A stretch of 64,000 nucleotides of DNA from an uncultured Pelagibacteraceae bacterium (GCA_902557155.1 CACDYR010000003.1:1-64000), one strand, 5' to 3'; positions 1 to 9,120 are shown, counted from the stretch's first letter. Numbers and translations: made by a program. The notes: generated from the sequence alone by a model not told the origin.

Positions 1-377
1 TCAAAATCTTCTTTTGTAGTTCCTTCGGGTAAAGTGGTTTCTGTAGATGACCAGGCATCCTTCGTTGCCTTTGGAAATAAAATTTTTTTATAAAAGGCTG
101 TTCTACTTGAGTTCTGTAGATCATAAACTTTAGAAAAATTATATTTTTTTATATTTTTCATTAATGAATATAAATAAATTAGGTTCAGTCTTGATAATCT
201 CTTATCTAAGATAACATTAGAAATATGTGGATTTTTTTTAAATAAATCAAAGTATGGTTTAGTTGTGAGTAAATGAATTTGATCTCCTTTATGATTCTCA
301 GAAATATCTTGAATTGCACCGCAAGCTTGAGCTATATCACCCAGAGATCCATGTTTAATGATTAAAATATTCGACAT
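1..377 (-). CDS. Glycosyltransferase family 9 (heptosyltransferase-like), C-terminus cut off by window edge
   Basis: Not in the ORF track because it runs off the left edge. Reading the minus strand from the ATG at 377 gives about 125 open residues beginning MSNILIIKHGSLGDI, followed by a 'VYDLQNSSRTAFYK' stretch. The N-terminal 'ILIIKHGSLGDI' strand-loop and the 'DLQNSxR' motif are typical of ADP-heptose:LPS heptosyltransferases (GT9), which add heptose to lipopolysaccharide inner core at the cytoplasmic face. It is divergent from the DUF6165 gene (32-bp spacer), and other surface-glycan genes follow, which supports a role in envelope polysaccharide. The sugar specificity cannot be read; the acceptor could be another glycan. 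Confidence 0.8.
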   Translation of the reverse strand, partial: MSNILIIKHGSLGDIAQACGAIQDISENHKGDQIHLLTTKPYFDLFKKNPHISNVILDKRLSRLNLIYLYSLMKNIKKYNFSKVYDLQNSSRTAFYKKILFPKATKDAWSSTETTLPEGTTKEDF

Positions 378-409
378 ATTTCTAACAATTTAACATAGTA
401 TAAAATTTA

Positions 410-799
410 ATGAATAAAATTATAATAGAAGTATCTGTAGGAGAGCTTTTAGACAAAATTTCAATTTTAGAAATTAAGCAAGATAAAATAAAAGATCCAG
501 AGAAATTAAAATTTATATCTGATGAATGCTCTGCTTTAAAAGAACAATTTAAAAAAAATATAAAATCAGATGATACACTTGATAGTTTATTTCAATCTCT
601 AAAAGAAATTAATTCAAAACTTTGGGTCATTGAAGATGATAAAAGAAAGTGCGAAAAAGATAAAAATTTTAAAGAAAAATTTATTAAACTCTCAAGAGAT
701 GTTCATTTTCTAAATGATGATAGGGCTAAAATTAAATTAGAAATAAATAAATACACTGGATCAAAAATCAAAGAAATCAAAGAATACACTGCTTATTAA
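410..799 (+). CDS. DUF6165-family small coiled protein
   Basis: A 129-residue, highly charged protein with no signal peptide or membrane segment. The start 'IIIEVSVGELLDKISILEIK' and the following Lys/Glu-rich helices resemble the DUF6165 family as I remember it, short proteins often encoded beside glycosyltransferases. The biochemical role is unknown. Its position next to a divergent GT9 gene fits a link with LPS assembly, but this is context only. Its stop codon interlocks with that of the convergent CotH-like gene: the TTAA at 796-799 supplies TAA on both strands. Confidence 0.65.
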   Translation: MNKIIIEVSVGELLDKISILEIKQDKIKDPEKLKFISDECSALKEQFKKNIKSDDTLDSLFQSLKEINSKLWVIEDDKRKCEKDKNFKEKFIKLSRDVHFLNDDRAKIKLEINKYTGSKIKEIKEYTAY

Positions 800-3114
800 T
801 TTAGTAGATAAAAAATTTCCTTTGAATTTATATTTGATTGAATATTTTTTTCGTTTACTATCAAAGTATTTTCTTCAGCATTAATGAAAGTTTTTTTATG
901 TGACTCAATTTGAGAAAAATTTTTAATAGAATTAATTTTTAATTTAGCAGGTCCAAAAAAAAACTTTTTTATATAAGCGGCTGCATATATTCTTGTATTT
1001 GATAATTCTAATTTATCAATTTCTACATATGAATCATCTTTAGAAACCACACCTATATCTATATTACTTCCATTGATATTTTTTAAATTAACATTAGATT
1101 GCTCGCCAAAACTTGCAAGTTTATCTCCTATATCTTCACCATGAAGATAATCTCCTTTGATTATTGCTCCTGATGTATCAAGACAATCATTATAAGCTTT
1201 GATGCAAGAGATTTTTGTAAAAGATAAATTTCCAAAATCAACATCAATTGCATCTGATGCACTATTGAGAATTTTTAAATTATTTATAAAGCTTTCTGAG
1301 TTAACAAGATTAATTGCATCTTCGCCTTTTGATGAAACTATTTCGACATCATTAATTTTAACATTTGAATTTATAGCATTAATTGATCCTGACCAATTCA
1401 ATCCATCTATTTTAATATTTTTTAAATTTTTAAATTTAATATTTTTTAAGTTAATAATTCCTTCTAATTGTACAATCATTCCGTTTCCTTCAACCATCAT
1501 TTTATTCTCTGATCCTTGAAAATGACTTTCTCCCCTTAAATATAAAATAGCTCCATCTTCTAATAAAATTGTTTTATCAATAATTTTTAAATCATTTAAT
1601 ATCCATAAGCCTTTCGAAAAAATTAATTTATCTAATTTTTCGATATCTCCTAAATTTGTTAAAGATTTAAATTCTTTTTTTTCAATTTTTTTTTGAATAA
1701 AATCAACATTGTTTCCATCTTTTTTTAATAGTTTAAAATTTTTGAATGAATTAAGTTTTATTCTAATTAACTCAGCTCTTTTAATAATTGGTTCTAAATC
1801 AAAATAATAAGGTAAAAAACCTTTAAAAAACACTCTATCGAAACTTGAATACTCGGAATAAACAAGCTCATTAAATGGTTCAATTTTCTCTTCTACAACA
1901 TCATTAATTATATTGAGATATTCTTTTGAAGTATATTTTTCTAAATATTCTAAATAAAGTTTAATAAATTTATCGTTTTTTTTATTAAAAAAAACTTTAA
2001 GCCAATCCTTATCTTCGCAAACATATCCACAATTTATATTGTTGTTTTCATAATAATCTAAAAAAATAAATTCTTCATAGCCACTTCCAATATGCGCATC
2101 AAAAGCTATAGGCTCAAATAAACCATTTGAGGGATTGTAATAAAGTTTAACTGACTTTGGTACAGTGGCATGATAACCTTTCAAAACATCGGCTATTGCA
2201 AAAAACTTTGCCCATTTATCTATATCAAAGTAATTAGAAATTTTATATTGTTCGTTAGTTGAGTTTTTTTTTAATAACTCTAAATTTTCTCTTGATGTAA
2301 TATATATATCTGGATGATTAGAGATCCATTTATTTTCCGAATAATAATCATAAGTTAACATTGGAAAAATTTGATTTAAACTTTCCTCAATACCAATTAT
2401 TGGGCCATCTTTTCTACTCTGCCTTTCTAGAAGTTCTTTTGAAAATCCCTCTTCTAATACAAAAAGTCCAAGTTTTTTTGAATTTCTAATAAGATTTATT
2501 GGTATTATTTTTAAATATATCAAATCTTCTTTTTTAATAATCTCATGAAATAACAATTCCCAGCCATAATTTCTAATAATTGGCTTTTGTATAGACATTT
2601 CTTCCATGCCAAATATAAAATTATCATTTCTTACATCAACCTTATATGACATTTGATTCACATCAAGCCTGTGCATCTCTCTATCTCCTTTTGCCCTAAT
2701 TTTAACTTTAATTAATTCTGGTTCTTTGTTTTCATTTTCGCTTATTTTAATTCTCGCATTCGCGTATAATGGAATATCATTATCAACTAATCGTTTACGT
2801 TGCGCTTCTAAAATTTTTAAATTTTCAGAATTAATTAATATTTCAATATTTGGAATTTTTTTTTTCTTAAATTTATTAATAGTACCGATATAAAATACCC
2901 TTAAAATTTTTACTGGTGTATTTGCAGCAAAATGATTGTATTTTTCTTCGAAACCCATCATCTGAATAAAATTATCAAAAATTAAAGCTCTTCTTATATG
3001 AGATGTGTCACCAAAAAAAAGAATTGTGATTACTAAAATTACAGAAATAAAACCAGTTATAGCAAAAAAAAATTTAGATACTCTAAAAAGAAATTTAAAA
3101 AATTTTAATAACAT
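796..3114 (-). CDS. CotH-kinase-like membrane-anchored protein with C-terminal parallel beta-helix
   Basis: 772 residues. An N-terminal hydrophobic segment (about residues 13-35) would anchor the protein with the rest outside the cytoplasm. Residues about 130-260 follow the CotH layout: a 'KIRAKGD' strand, conserved Tyr/Trp positions, then 'KKLGLFVLEEGF', similar to the 'GEYxGLYLLxE' element of CotH spore-coat kinases. Residues about 500-740 are short repeats rich in Asn/Ile/Asp ('NLKNIKFKNLKNIKI'), as in right-handed parallel beta-helices of polysaccharide-active or adhesive proteins. CotH kinases phosphorylate secreted proteins; whether this one is active is unclear. It sits beside GT9/DUF6165 genes, so an envelope role is likely. 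Family assignment is by pattern only. Confidence 0.5.
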   Translation of the reverse strand: MLLKFFKFLFRVSKFFFAITGFISVILVITILFFGDTSHIRRALIFDNFIQMMGFEEKYNHFAANTPVKILRVFYIGTINKFKKKKIPNIEILINSENLKILEAQRKRLVDNDIPLYANARIKISENENKEPELIKVKIRAKGDREMHRLDVNQMSYKVDVRNDNFIFGMEEMSIQKPIIRNYGWELLFHEIIKKEDLIYLKIIPINLIRNSKKLGLFVLEEGFSKELLERQSRKDGPIIGIEESLNQIFPMLTYDYYSENKWISNHPDIYITSRENLELLKKNSTNEQYKISNYFDIDKWAKFFAIADVLKGYHATVPKSVKLYYNPSNGLFEPIAFDAHIGSGYEEFIFLDYYENNNINCGYVCEDKDWLKVFFNKKNDKFIKLYLEYLEKYTSKEYLNIINDVVEEKIEPFNELVYSEYSSFDRVFFKGFLPYYFDLEPIIKRAELIRIKLNSFKNFKLLKKDGNNVDFIQKKIEKKEFKSLTNLGDIEKLDKLIFSKGLWILNDLKIIDKTILLEDGAILYLRGESHFQGSENKMMVEGNGMIVQLEGIINLKNIKFKNLKNIKIDGLNWSGSINAINSNVKINDVEIVSSKGEDAINLVNSESFINNLKILNSASDAIDVDFGNLSFTKISCIKAYNDCLDTSGAIIKGDYLHGEDIGDKLASFGEQSNVNLKNINGSNIDIGVVSKDDSYVEIDKLELSNTRIYAAAYIKKFFFGPAKLKINSIKNFSQIESHKKTFINAEENTLIVNEKNIQSNINSKEIFYLLN

Positions 3115-3129
3115 CCGTTAAATTACAAT

Positions 3130-3156
3130 ACTTAATAAAGCAAAAGATTATTAAGT
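3130..3156. repeat. 9-bp perfect inverted repeat upstream of the CotH-like gene
   Basis: The arms ACTTAATAA and TTATTAAGT are perfect complements separated by 9 bp, inside the 149-bp spacer between the PhyH gene end and the CotH-like gene start (16 nt from the start codon). It could be an operator or a weak AT-only hairpin near the translation start. No T-run follows, so it does not look like a standard intrinsic terminator. The rest of the spacer is AT-rich with nothing I recognise. Confidence 0.3.
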
Positions 3157-3263
3157 GATATATTTGTTTCAAATTTTTTATCGTGAGATTAGTCATCATT
3201 TTAATATATTAATTTTATTTAAAAATAGCGATAATAAATAAACAAAAATTATATTTGGTAATT

Positions 3264-4046
3264 CTATAAAACTTTAGGAAACCAATCTTCACGCAGTTTA
3301 TCACCAGATTTTAAATTGATTCCATCAAATGGAGGAGATGTTGGGCCTTTTCTTTTAATAAATTTAACATCATCACCAATAAATCGCATCGAAAAAGCCC
3401 TTCGGGATTTAGATGTATTGTTTCCTGTTGATCCATGTACAATTTTAAAATTAAATAAAACAGCATCCCCTAAACTTAGTTCTGGAATTAAAATTTTTTT
3501 TTCAAATTCTTTCAATGGCGGTAAATCCATAAAAGAGCTATCATCTTCATACCAAGATTTGTTATTTGACCATTTTGTAGGCCTAATTAACTTAGACCAT
3601 TTGTGAGAACCTAAAATTAATTTAAGATTATTTTTCTTATCAACTTCATCCAATGGAATCCAGAAACTTCCAGTATCATTACCATCAACACAATAATACG
3701 GCATATCTTGATGCCATGGTGTCTCTTTGTAAGTACCTGGATCTTTTATAAAAATGTGTTCATGAAAAATTTGAGTAGATTTAGAATTAGTTGCTTCTGC
3801 AACTATTTGAGCAGCAGGTGAATTATATAAACAATCCTTAAATTCTTTTATTCTTTCCCAATTACAATAATCCTCAAAAAATCTTCCATTATCACCAGTT
3901 ACATTTTCTCTTCCATGCTTACTTGGACTATCTAAAACTTTTTGAAATCCTTTTCTAAGTGGCTCAATCCAATCTTTAAATGCATCTTTAATTATTATTA
4001 CACCATCATTTTGATAATCATTAATTTGTTTCTCTAATAAAAACAT
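3264..4046 (-). CDS. Phytanoyl-CoA dioxygenase (PhyH) family 2-oxoglutarate/Fe(II) oxygenase
   Basis: 260 residues, soluble. The iron facial triad is visible: H112 and D114 in 'WHQDMPYY' and H204 in 'VHGSTGNN', with Arg residues near 215 suited to bind 2-oxoglutarate. PhyH-family enzymes hydroxylate small molecules or lipids using O2 and 2-oxoglutarate. It follows the two amino-acid-type permease genes with 2 bp spacing and so is probably co-transcribed, suggesting that it acts on the transported compound or a derivative. Ectoine hydroxylase belongs to the same superfamily, but the neighbouring binding protein looks like a basic amino acid or opine type. Substrate is therefore open. Confidence 0.8.
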   Translation of the reverse strand: MFLLEKQINDYQNDGVIIIKDAFKDWIEPLRKGFQKVLDSPSKHGRENVTGDNGRFFEDYCNWERIKEFKDCLYNSPAAQIVAEATNSKSTQIFHEHIFIKDPGTYKETPWHQDMPYYCVDGNDTGSFWIPLDEVDKKNNLKLILGSHKWSKLIRPTKWSNNKSWYEDDSSFMDLPPLKEFEKKILIPELSLGDAVLFNFKIVHGSTGNNTSKSRRAFSMRFIGDDVKFIKRKGPTSPPFDGINLKSGDKLREDWFPKVL

Positions 4047-4048
4047 TT

Positions 4049-4726
4049 TTATTGCTGAAAGCTGTACTTTTTCTCTAAATATTTAATCACATTATGAATG
4101 ATAAAAGTCATGAATAAATAAATTCCACCAGCAACAATGAATACTTCTATTGGTTTAAAAGTTGTTGAAATTATATATTTAGCAACACCAGTTAAATCCA
4201 TCAAGGTAACTGTGCTTGCTAATGAAGTGCCTTTCATCATCAATATGATTTCATTTCCATATGCTGGGAGTGATTGTCGAATAGCAATTGGAATTTGAAT
4301 TTTATAAAAGATTATCTTATTTGATATGCCTAAACTTTTTCCAGCCTCAATAATACCTGGTTTTATTGTTTGAAATGCTGATCTTAAAATTTCAGAGGTA
4401 TATGCACCAGTATTTAAAGTAAAAGCTATAATTGCACACCAATAAGGTTCTTTTAAAATTACCCATAGAAATGTTGTTCTTAAATATTCAATTTGGCCTA
4501 ATCCAAAATAAATTATGAAAATCTGGACCAATAATGGTGTTCCTCTAAAAATATATGAATAGCCATAAGCAAATTTATTGATAAATATATTTTTATTTAA
4601 TCTTAAAATTGCAAAGAAAAGACCTAGGAATAATCCAAAAAATAATGATGCAGATAATAATTTTAAAGTGACTACTGTTGCTCCTAGAAGTTTAGGGAAA
4701 CTAGTGATCATTAAATCAAAATCCAT
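4049..4726 (-). CDS. Polar amino acid ABC transporter permease (HisM-like)
   Basis: 225 residues with about five hydrophobic segments and the His/Glu/Gln permease signature: 'YSYIFRGTPLLVQIF' near residue 60 and the EAA-type loop 'EAGKSLGISNKI' that docks on the ATPase. This is an inner-membrane subunit for uptake of a polar or basic amino acid or opine, paired with the preceding permease (shared nucleotide at 4726). No ATP-binding gene lies in this operon: the next gene downstream is the PhyH oxygenase. Confidence 0.88.
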   Translation of the reverse strand: MDFDLMITSFPKLLGATVVTLKLLSASLFFGLFLGLFFAILRLNKNIFINKFAYGYSYIFRGTPLLVQIFIIYFGLGQIEYLRTTFLWVILKEPYWCAIIAFTLNTGAYTSEILRSAFQTIKPGIIEAGKSLGISNKIIFYKIQIPIAIRQSLPAYGNEIILMMKGTSLASTVTLMDLTGVAKYIISTTFKPIEVFIVAGGIYLFMTFIIHNVIKYLEKKYSFQQ

Positions 4727-5418
4727 TAATACCCCCTGCTATATCTAACTTCTAACTTATTAATTAATTTCATACTCACGTAAGTAAGCAACAGATATAA
4801 AACTGCTGCAAAAGAATAAAAGAACAGTGGATCTCGTGTTGAGCCAGCTGCAATATAAGATTGTCTCATTATTTCAACTAAACCAGTAACTGAAATTAGA
4901 GAGGTATCTTTTAAAGTTATTTGCCAAACATTACTTAGATTTGGAATAGCAAGTCTTAACATTTGGGGTAGTATTATTTTATAAAATTTCCCAAACTTAT
5001 TTATTCCAAGCACCTTTGCAGCTTCAAATTGACCTTTATCTATTGATTGAATTGCGCCCCGAAACACTTCTGTTGAATACGCACCAGAAATAATTCCAAT
5101 AGCCATTGATCCTGTAACAAAAGCATTTATTTCTATATATTCGTAATAACCAAATATTGAAGCCACATACATGATTGCTCCACTACCACCAAAAAAGAAA
5201 AGGTAAATTACTAATAATTCAGGCACTCCACGGATTACTGTTGTATAAAAATTTCCAACTAAGTTTAAAGCTTTATTTTTTGAAAGTTTTAAAGGTGTAA
5301 AAATTAATGCAAAAAAGAAACCAACCAACATTGCTGTAATTGATACAGCGATTGTCATCAAGGTTGCATAAAATAATTCGTCACCCCAACCTGTTTTACC
5401 AAATGCGAGAAGTTCCAT
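4726..5418 (-). CDS. Polar amino acid ABC transporter permease (HisQ-like)
   Basis: 230 residues, about five TM segments, with 'NFYTTVIRGVPELLVIY' and the ATPase-coupling loop 'FEAAKVLGINKFGK' characteristic of the HisM/HisQ family. It would form a heterodimer with the downstream permease. It lies 44 bp after the binding-protein gene, with a strong hairpin in the gap that probably lowers its expression relative to the binding protein. Confidence 0.88.
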   Translation of the reverse strand: MELLAFGKTGWGDELFYATLMTIAVSITAMLVGFFFALIFTPLKLSKNKALNLVGNFYTTVIRGVPELLVIYLFFFGGSGAIMYVASIFGYYEYIEINAFVTGSMAIGIISGAYSTEVFRGAIQSIDKGQFEAAKVLGINKFGKFYKIILPQMLRLAIPNLSNVWQITLKDTSLISVTGLVEIMRQSYIAAGSTRDPLFFYSFAAVLYLLLTYVSMKLINKLEVRYSRGY

Positions 5419-5424
5419 ATAGAT

Positions 5425-5449
5425 TGGCGACTATATATTATAGTCGCCA
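5425..5449 (-). terminator. Strong hairpin between binding-protein and permease genes (attenuator or mRNA stabiliser)
   Basis: Perfect 11-bp inverted repeat TGGCGACTATA / TATAGTCGCCA with a 3-nt loop, starting 13 nt after the binding-protein stop on the minus strand. No clear T-tract follows, so it may protect the 3' end of the binding-protein message rather than terminate. Three other binding-protein genes in the window have an equivalent structure at the same place. Confidence 0.75.
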
Positions 5450-5462
5450 GATCTGAAATGAA

Positions 5463-6317
5463 TTACATAGAAGCGTCGAAACCAAAGTGCTTAATAGCAA
5501 GTTTGCTAATAATTCCTTGTTTTCTAGCTTTGTTAATTGCTTTGTTGAAGTCTTTTAAGATTTTGGCATCTCTTTTTCCAATAGCACTATCACTAGCTTG
5601 TCTAATACCAACACCTACACCATTACCAAATGCACCACCTGAAAATGTTGGTCCAACTAATACAACTGCTTTACCAGATTTATCTGCATAATCAGTAAAT
5701 GCTACTGCTGCAGCTAAAGCAACATCACATCTTCCAGAAGTTAGATCAAGGTTAACTTCATCTTGAGTTTTATAAGTTCTAACATTTACACTTCCTACGT
5801 CACCTGACTCTAAAAAGTTTTGGTGAATTGTTCCTGTTTGAGTACAAACAGTTTTGCCTGCAAGTGCGCTTGTTAAAGTTTTAAGAGCTTTCTTAACATC
5901 AGATCCACCTAATGATAAATTAATACCTTCTGGTGTATCCATGCCCTCTAAGCTCGAGCCTTTCATTACTGCCAGAGAAGCTACTTCATCAGCATAACCT
6001 TGTGAAAAAGTAATTGTTTTTTGTCTTTCAGCAGTAATAGACATTCCAGCCATAATCGCATCAAATTTTCTCATTACTAAAGCAGGAATCATTCCATCCC
6101 AATCTTGTTCAACAATCGTACACTCATATTTCATGATTGCACAAAGTTCTTGAGCAAGCTCGACCTCAAAACCAATAAGATTACCTGATGCATCTTTTGA
6201 ATTCCATGGTGGGTAAGCGCCTTCAGTTCCAATTTTTATTTTTTCAGCAGAAACATTTCCGATGATAAATAATAAAGAAGCTAGTACTGTTAAAATAGTT
6301 TTTTTAAATATATTCAT
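5463..6317 (-). CDS. Periplasmic binding protein, basic amino acid/opine type
   Basis: 284 residues. A signal peptide ends near residue 24 (hydrophobic stretch then 'SAEKIKIG'). The mature N-terminus 'IGTEGAYPPWN', then 'GFEVELAQELC' and 'DWDGMIPALVMRKFDAI', is classic for the lysine/arginine/ornithine and octopine/nopaline cluster-3 binding proteins. An AAGGAG Shine-Dalgarno sits just before the ATG. It follows speDE by 59 bp in the same direction. Uptake of arginine or ornithine would feed polyamine synthesis, but the true ligand must be measured. Four cysteines could form disulfides. Confidence 0.85.
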   Translation of the reverse strand: MNIFKKTILTVLASLLFIIGNVSAEKIKIGTEGAYPPWNSKDASGNLIGFEVELAQELCAIMKYECTIVEQDWDGMIPALVMRKFDAIMAGMSITAERQKTITFSQGYADEVASLAVMKGSSLEGMDTPEGINLSLGGSDVKKALKTLTSALAGKTVCTQTGTIHQNFLESGDVGSVNVRTYKTQDEVNLDLTSGRCDVALAAAVAFTDYADKSGKAVVLVGPTFSGGAFGNGVGVGIRQASDSAIGKRDAKILKDFNKAINKARKQGIISKLAIKHFGFDASM

Positions 6318-6376
6318 TATTTTCTCCTTTAATTAGGAATAATTATTTCACAGTTTTAAAAAAGAAAAAAGAAAAA

Positions 6377-7417
6377 TTAATGATTTATTGAAGAAGAAAA
6401 ATTCCAAGAACAATCAAAACTAGGTATATAAATTCTTGATAATTTTGCATTTCCAAAGTTTTGATTAAAAACATTTAACCAATTTTCAACCTGCTGTGGT
6501 TTTTTATCCTGACTTCCTACTTGAGCAGTAATAACTCCTTTGGGTTTCAAAATTCTTACTAGAGAATCCATATTCTTTGCTGCCAGATCAATGCAGAATT
6601 GATCATCATTAAGATCTACAAAAATATGATCATAAGTATCGTCACTTACAGATTTAATACTTTCAAATGCATCGCCCCATACACATTTTACTGAATTTTT
6701 TTCTGTAGCTTTTTTACCAATATCTCCAAGATGTTTGTTGCAAACCTCAACCACTTCAGGATCCAGTTCATACCAATCTATAAAATTAAAATTTTTAGAA
6801 ATACATTCTCTTGCAACTCCACCGTCTCCACCACCAATAATTGCAGCTCTTTCATTATCTTTATTTAAGTCTAAGCCCGAGCCAACAAATGTTGAGCTGT
6901 ATAAATGTTCGTCTGTTGATGCAACTTGTATTTCACCATCTATAAATAAAGATTTTCCAAACTGCTCTAAATCTAAAATCTCAATGTGCTGGCCTACTTT
7001 AGATTTAAAATCTTCCAAAACATCATTAACAACGTATGATTTTTGTAATCCTGGCGAACTATAAATGTCATGATAAAAAGATTTAGTGTCTCTATTAAAT
7101 TCTTTTTTAACTATTCTTTTGTGTTCAAATTCTTTTTTAACAATATCTATTGCAACAGAAGGGCTTACTTTTCCACATGTAAAGAAATCGAAACTTATAA
7201 TTCCTTTTTCAGGGAATGTGTGAAAACTAATGTGACTTTCAGCTAATAAAGCAAGAATTGTAAAACCCTGAGGTTCAAATTTATATTTTGAAATATTTAA
7301 AATTGTAACTTTTGCAGCTTTTGCAATGTCATTAATTACTTTTTCAAATACGGAAGGATCGTATTCTTTTGTTGTACCAATAATGTCTAGAGTTATGTGT
7401 TCTCCAACTTTAGTCAT
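6377..7417 (-). CDS. speDE: Fused S-adenosylmethionine decarboxylase / spermidine synthase
   Basis: 346 residues made of two enzymes. Residues 1-125 are a class 1b AdoMet decarboxylase: the self-cleaving Glu60-Ser61 pair in 'LLAESHISFHTFPE' (Ser61 becomes the pyruvoyl group) and Cys81 in 'FTCG'. Residues about 130-346 are an aminopropyltransferase with the SAM-type loop GGGDGGVARE (from 195) and 'YELDPEVVEV'. The fusion would make decarboxylated SAM and use it at once to convert putrescine to spermidine, releasing methylthioadenosine. It directly follows the class II aldolase gene (3 bp), with mtnA and mtnP upstream, which dispose of that by-product. Such fusions are known in some bacteria. 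Confidence 0.92.
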   Translation of the reverse strand: MTKVGEHITLDIIGTTKEYDPSVFEKVINDIAKAAKVTILNISKYKFEPQGFTILALLAESHISFHTFPEKGIISFDFFTCGKVSPSVAIDIVKKEFEHKRIVKKEFNRDTKSFYHDIYSSPGLQKSYVVNDVLEDFKSKVGQHIEILDLEQFGKSLFIDGEIQVASTDEHLYSSTFVGSGLDLNKDNERAAIIGGGDGGVARECISKNFNFIDWYELDPEVVEVCNKHLGDIGKKATEKNSVKCVWGDAFESIKSVSDDTYDHIFVDLNDDQFCIDLAAKNMDSLVRILKPKGVITAQVGSQDKKPQQVENWLNVFNQNFGNAKLSRIYIPSFDCSWNFSSSINH

Positions 7418-7420
7418 TAG

Positions 7421-8053
7421 TTATCCTCTTTTATAATTTTTTGCTTTGGATAAAACTTTTTTCATTTCATTAATTGAAAGAATCTTAGGCTTACCCAATT
7501 TAAGGCTCGTTATATACTGAAGCGATATATTTTCAACCTCTTCAGCAAGTTCAAATGCTTTTGACAAATTTTCTTCAAATGCAATCTGTCCGTGATTTGA
7601 AATTAAACAAGCTTTCCTACCTTTTAATGCTTTTAAAATATTTTTTGATAATTCTCTTGTTCCAAAAGTTGCGTATTTTGCACATTTGATATCATGACCT
7701 CCAGCCATCACAACCATATAATGAAAAGGTGGTATTCCTCTCTTGTGAGTAGAAACTGCGGTTGCACATGTTGAATGCGCATGAACAATTGCTTTTGCTT
7801 CTTTTTTATTTCTGTAGATATCTTGATGAAACTTCCACTCAGATGAGGGAATTCCTTTTTTTTTATCAAAGTATCCATTCAGGGAAACAAAAACTATATC
7901 ATTGTTCTTTAATGCTGAATATTTTTTTCCTGAAGGAGTAATTAAAAAACCATCTTTATACCTTGATGAAATATTGCCAGATCTTAATGCTGATAACTTT
8001 TTTGAATTCAGCATTTTTGAATATTTTATTATTTCAGATCTTAAATTTTTCAT
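7421..8053 (-). CDS. Class II aldolase/adducin family protein, probable methylthioribulose-1-P (or 5-deoxypentulose-P) aldolase
   Basis: 210 residues. The zinc ligands of the family are visible: H91 and H93 in 'VHAHSTC' and H154 in 'SNHGQIA'; E72 ('SSEWKFH') matches the catalytic acid of fuculose-phosphate aldolase. It overlaps mtnA by 4 bp, so its substrate is probably methylthioribulose-1-phosphate. Two roles are possible: MtnB dehydratase of the classical methionine salvage pathway, or the aldolase of the DHAP shunt, splitting the sugar into DHAP and an aldehyde. No mtnC, mtnD or mtnE follows here, which favours the shunt. Confidence 0.75.
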   Translation of the reverse strand: MKNLRSEIIKYSKMLNSKKLSALRSGNISSRYKDGFLITPSGKKYSALKNNDIVFVSLNGYFDKKKGIPSSEWKFHQDIYRNKKEAKAIVHAHSTCATAVSTHKRGIPPFHYMVVMAGGHDIKCAKYATFGTRELSKNILKALKGRKACLISNHGQIAFEENLSKAFELAEEVENISLQYITSLKLGKPKILSINEMKKVLSKAKNYKRG

Positions 8054-9120
8054 TTAAATAATTTTTTTAAACCATTAAAAGAAGCTTCTGAAATCCCTCT
8101 TTCAGTAATTAATCCTGTCACATATTTTGCGGGTGTTACATCAAAAGCTAAATTCATAGCTTTACTTTTAGTTGGGTATATCAAAACTTTCTTAATTTCA
8201 TTATTCTCATCTATACCTTCAACATGAGATAATTCCTCTGAATTTCTTTCTTCAATGGGAATATTTTTTGCATCTTTAATGTCCCAATCAATTGTTGAGC
8301 TTGGAAGAGCTACATAAAAAGGAACGTTATTATCATGAGCAGCTAATGCTTTAAGGTAAGTTCCAATTTTATTGCAAACGTCTCCGTTAGATAAAGTTCT
8401 ATCAGTACCTACAATACACATATCAACTTCACCTCTCTGCATTAAAATACCCCCTGTATTATCAGCGATAATAGTATTGGGAATTTCCTCTTCGTTTAAT
8501 TCGTATGAAGTTAAGTTTGCACCTTGGTTTCTTGGTCTTGTTTCGTCTACCCATACATGCACTGGTATACCTTTTTTATGAGCATGGTAAATTGGCGATG
8601 TTGCTGTACCCCAATTAATAGTTGCTAACCAGCCTGCATTACAATGTGTTAAAATATTTACTGTGTCTTTCTTTTTATTATAAATTTCTTCGATTATTTT
8701 TAATCCATTAATACCTATATTTTCACAAAACTTTTCATCTTCATCACATATTTCTTTTGCCTCATTTAAAGCTATATCTAAAACTTGATCGCTATTGATA
8801 CTTGATAATTTTTTCATCATACGATCTACAGCCCATTTTAAATTAATTGCAGTAGGTCTTGATTGAATTAAATCCTCTGAACTTTTTTTTATAAATTCTA
8901 GATCATTATTTTCTTGAACTGCTAGAGCAATTCCATAAGCAGCTGTTCCACCAATTAGAGGTGCACCTCTTACCTCCATTACTTTAATTGCATTAATTGC
9001 ATCTTTAACTGTCTTTAATTCTTTGATTACAAATTGGTGAGGAAGTTTTGTTTGATCAATAATCTTAACAACATTATTTTCAAACCAAATAGTTCGATAC
9101 TCTTTTCCCTCTATTCTCAT
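8050..9120 (-). CDS. mtnA: Methylthioribose-1-phosphate isomerase
   Basis: 356 residues, normal for MtnA. The family motifs are present: 'VRGAPLIGGTAAYG' near residue 50, catalytic Cys160 in 'THCNAGWLAT' and Asp240 in 'VGTDRT'. It converts methylthioribose-1-phosphate to methylthioribulose-1-phosphate in the cytoplasm. It overlaps mtnP (4 bp) and the aldolase gene (4 bp), so the three are translationally coupled. Closely related eIF2B-like proteins lack this Cys/Asp pair, so I am confident of MtnA, although the enzyme may also accept 5-deoxyribose-1-phosphate. Confidence 0.93.
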   Translation of the reverse strand: MRIEGKEYRTIWFENNVVKIIDQTKLPHQFVIKELKTVKDAINAIKVMEVRGAPLIGGTAAYGIALAVQENNDLEFIKKSSEDLIQSRPTAINLKWAVDRMMKKLSSINSDQVLDIALNEAKEICDEDEKFCENIGINGLKIIEEIYNKKKDTVNILTHCNAGWLATINWGTATSPIYHAHKKGIPVHVWVDETRPRNQGANLTSYELNEEEIPNTIIADNTGGILMQRGEVDMCIVGTDRTLSNGDVCNKIGTYLKALAAHDNNVPFYVALPSSTIDWDIKDAKNIPIEERNSEELSHVEGIDENNEIKKVLIYPTKSKAMNLAFDVTPAKYVTGLITERGISEASFNGLKKLFK

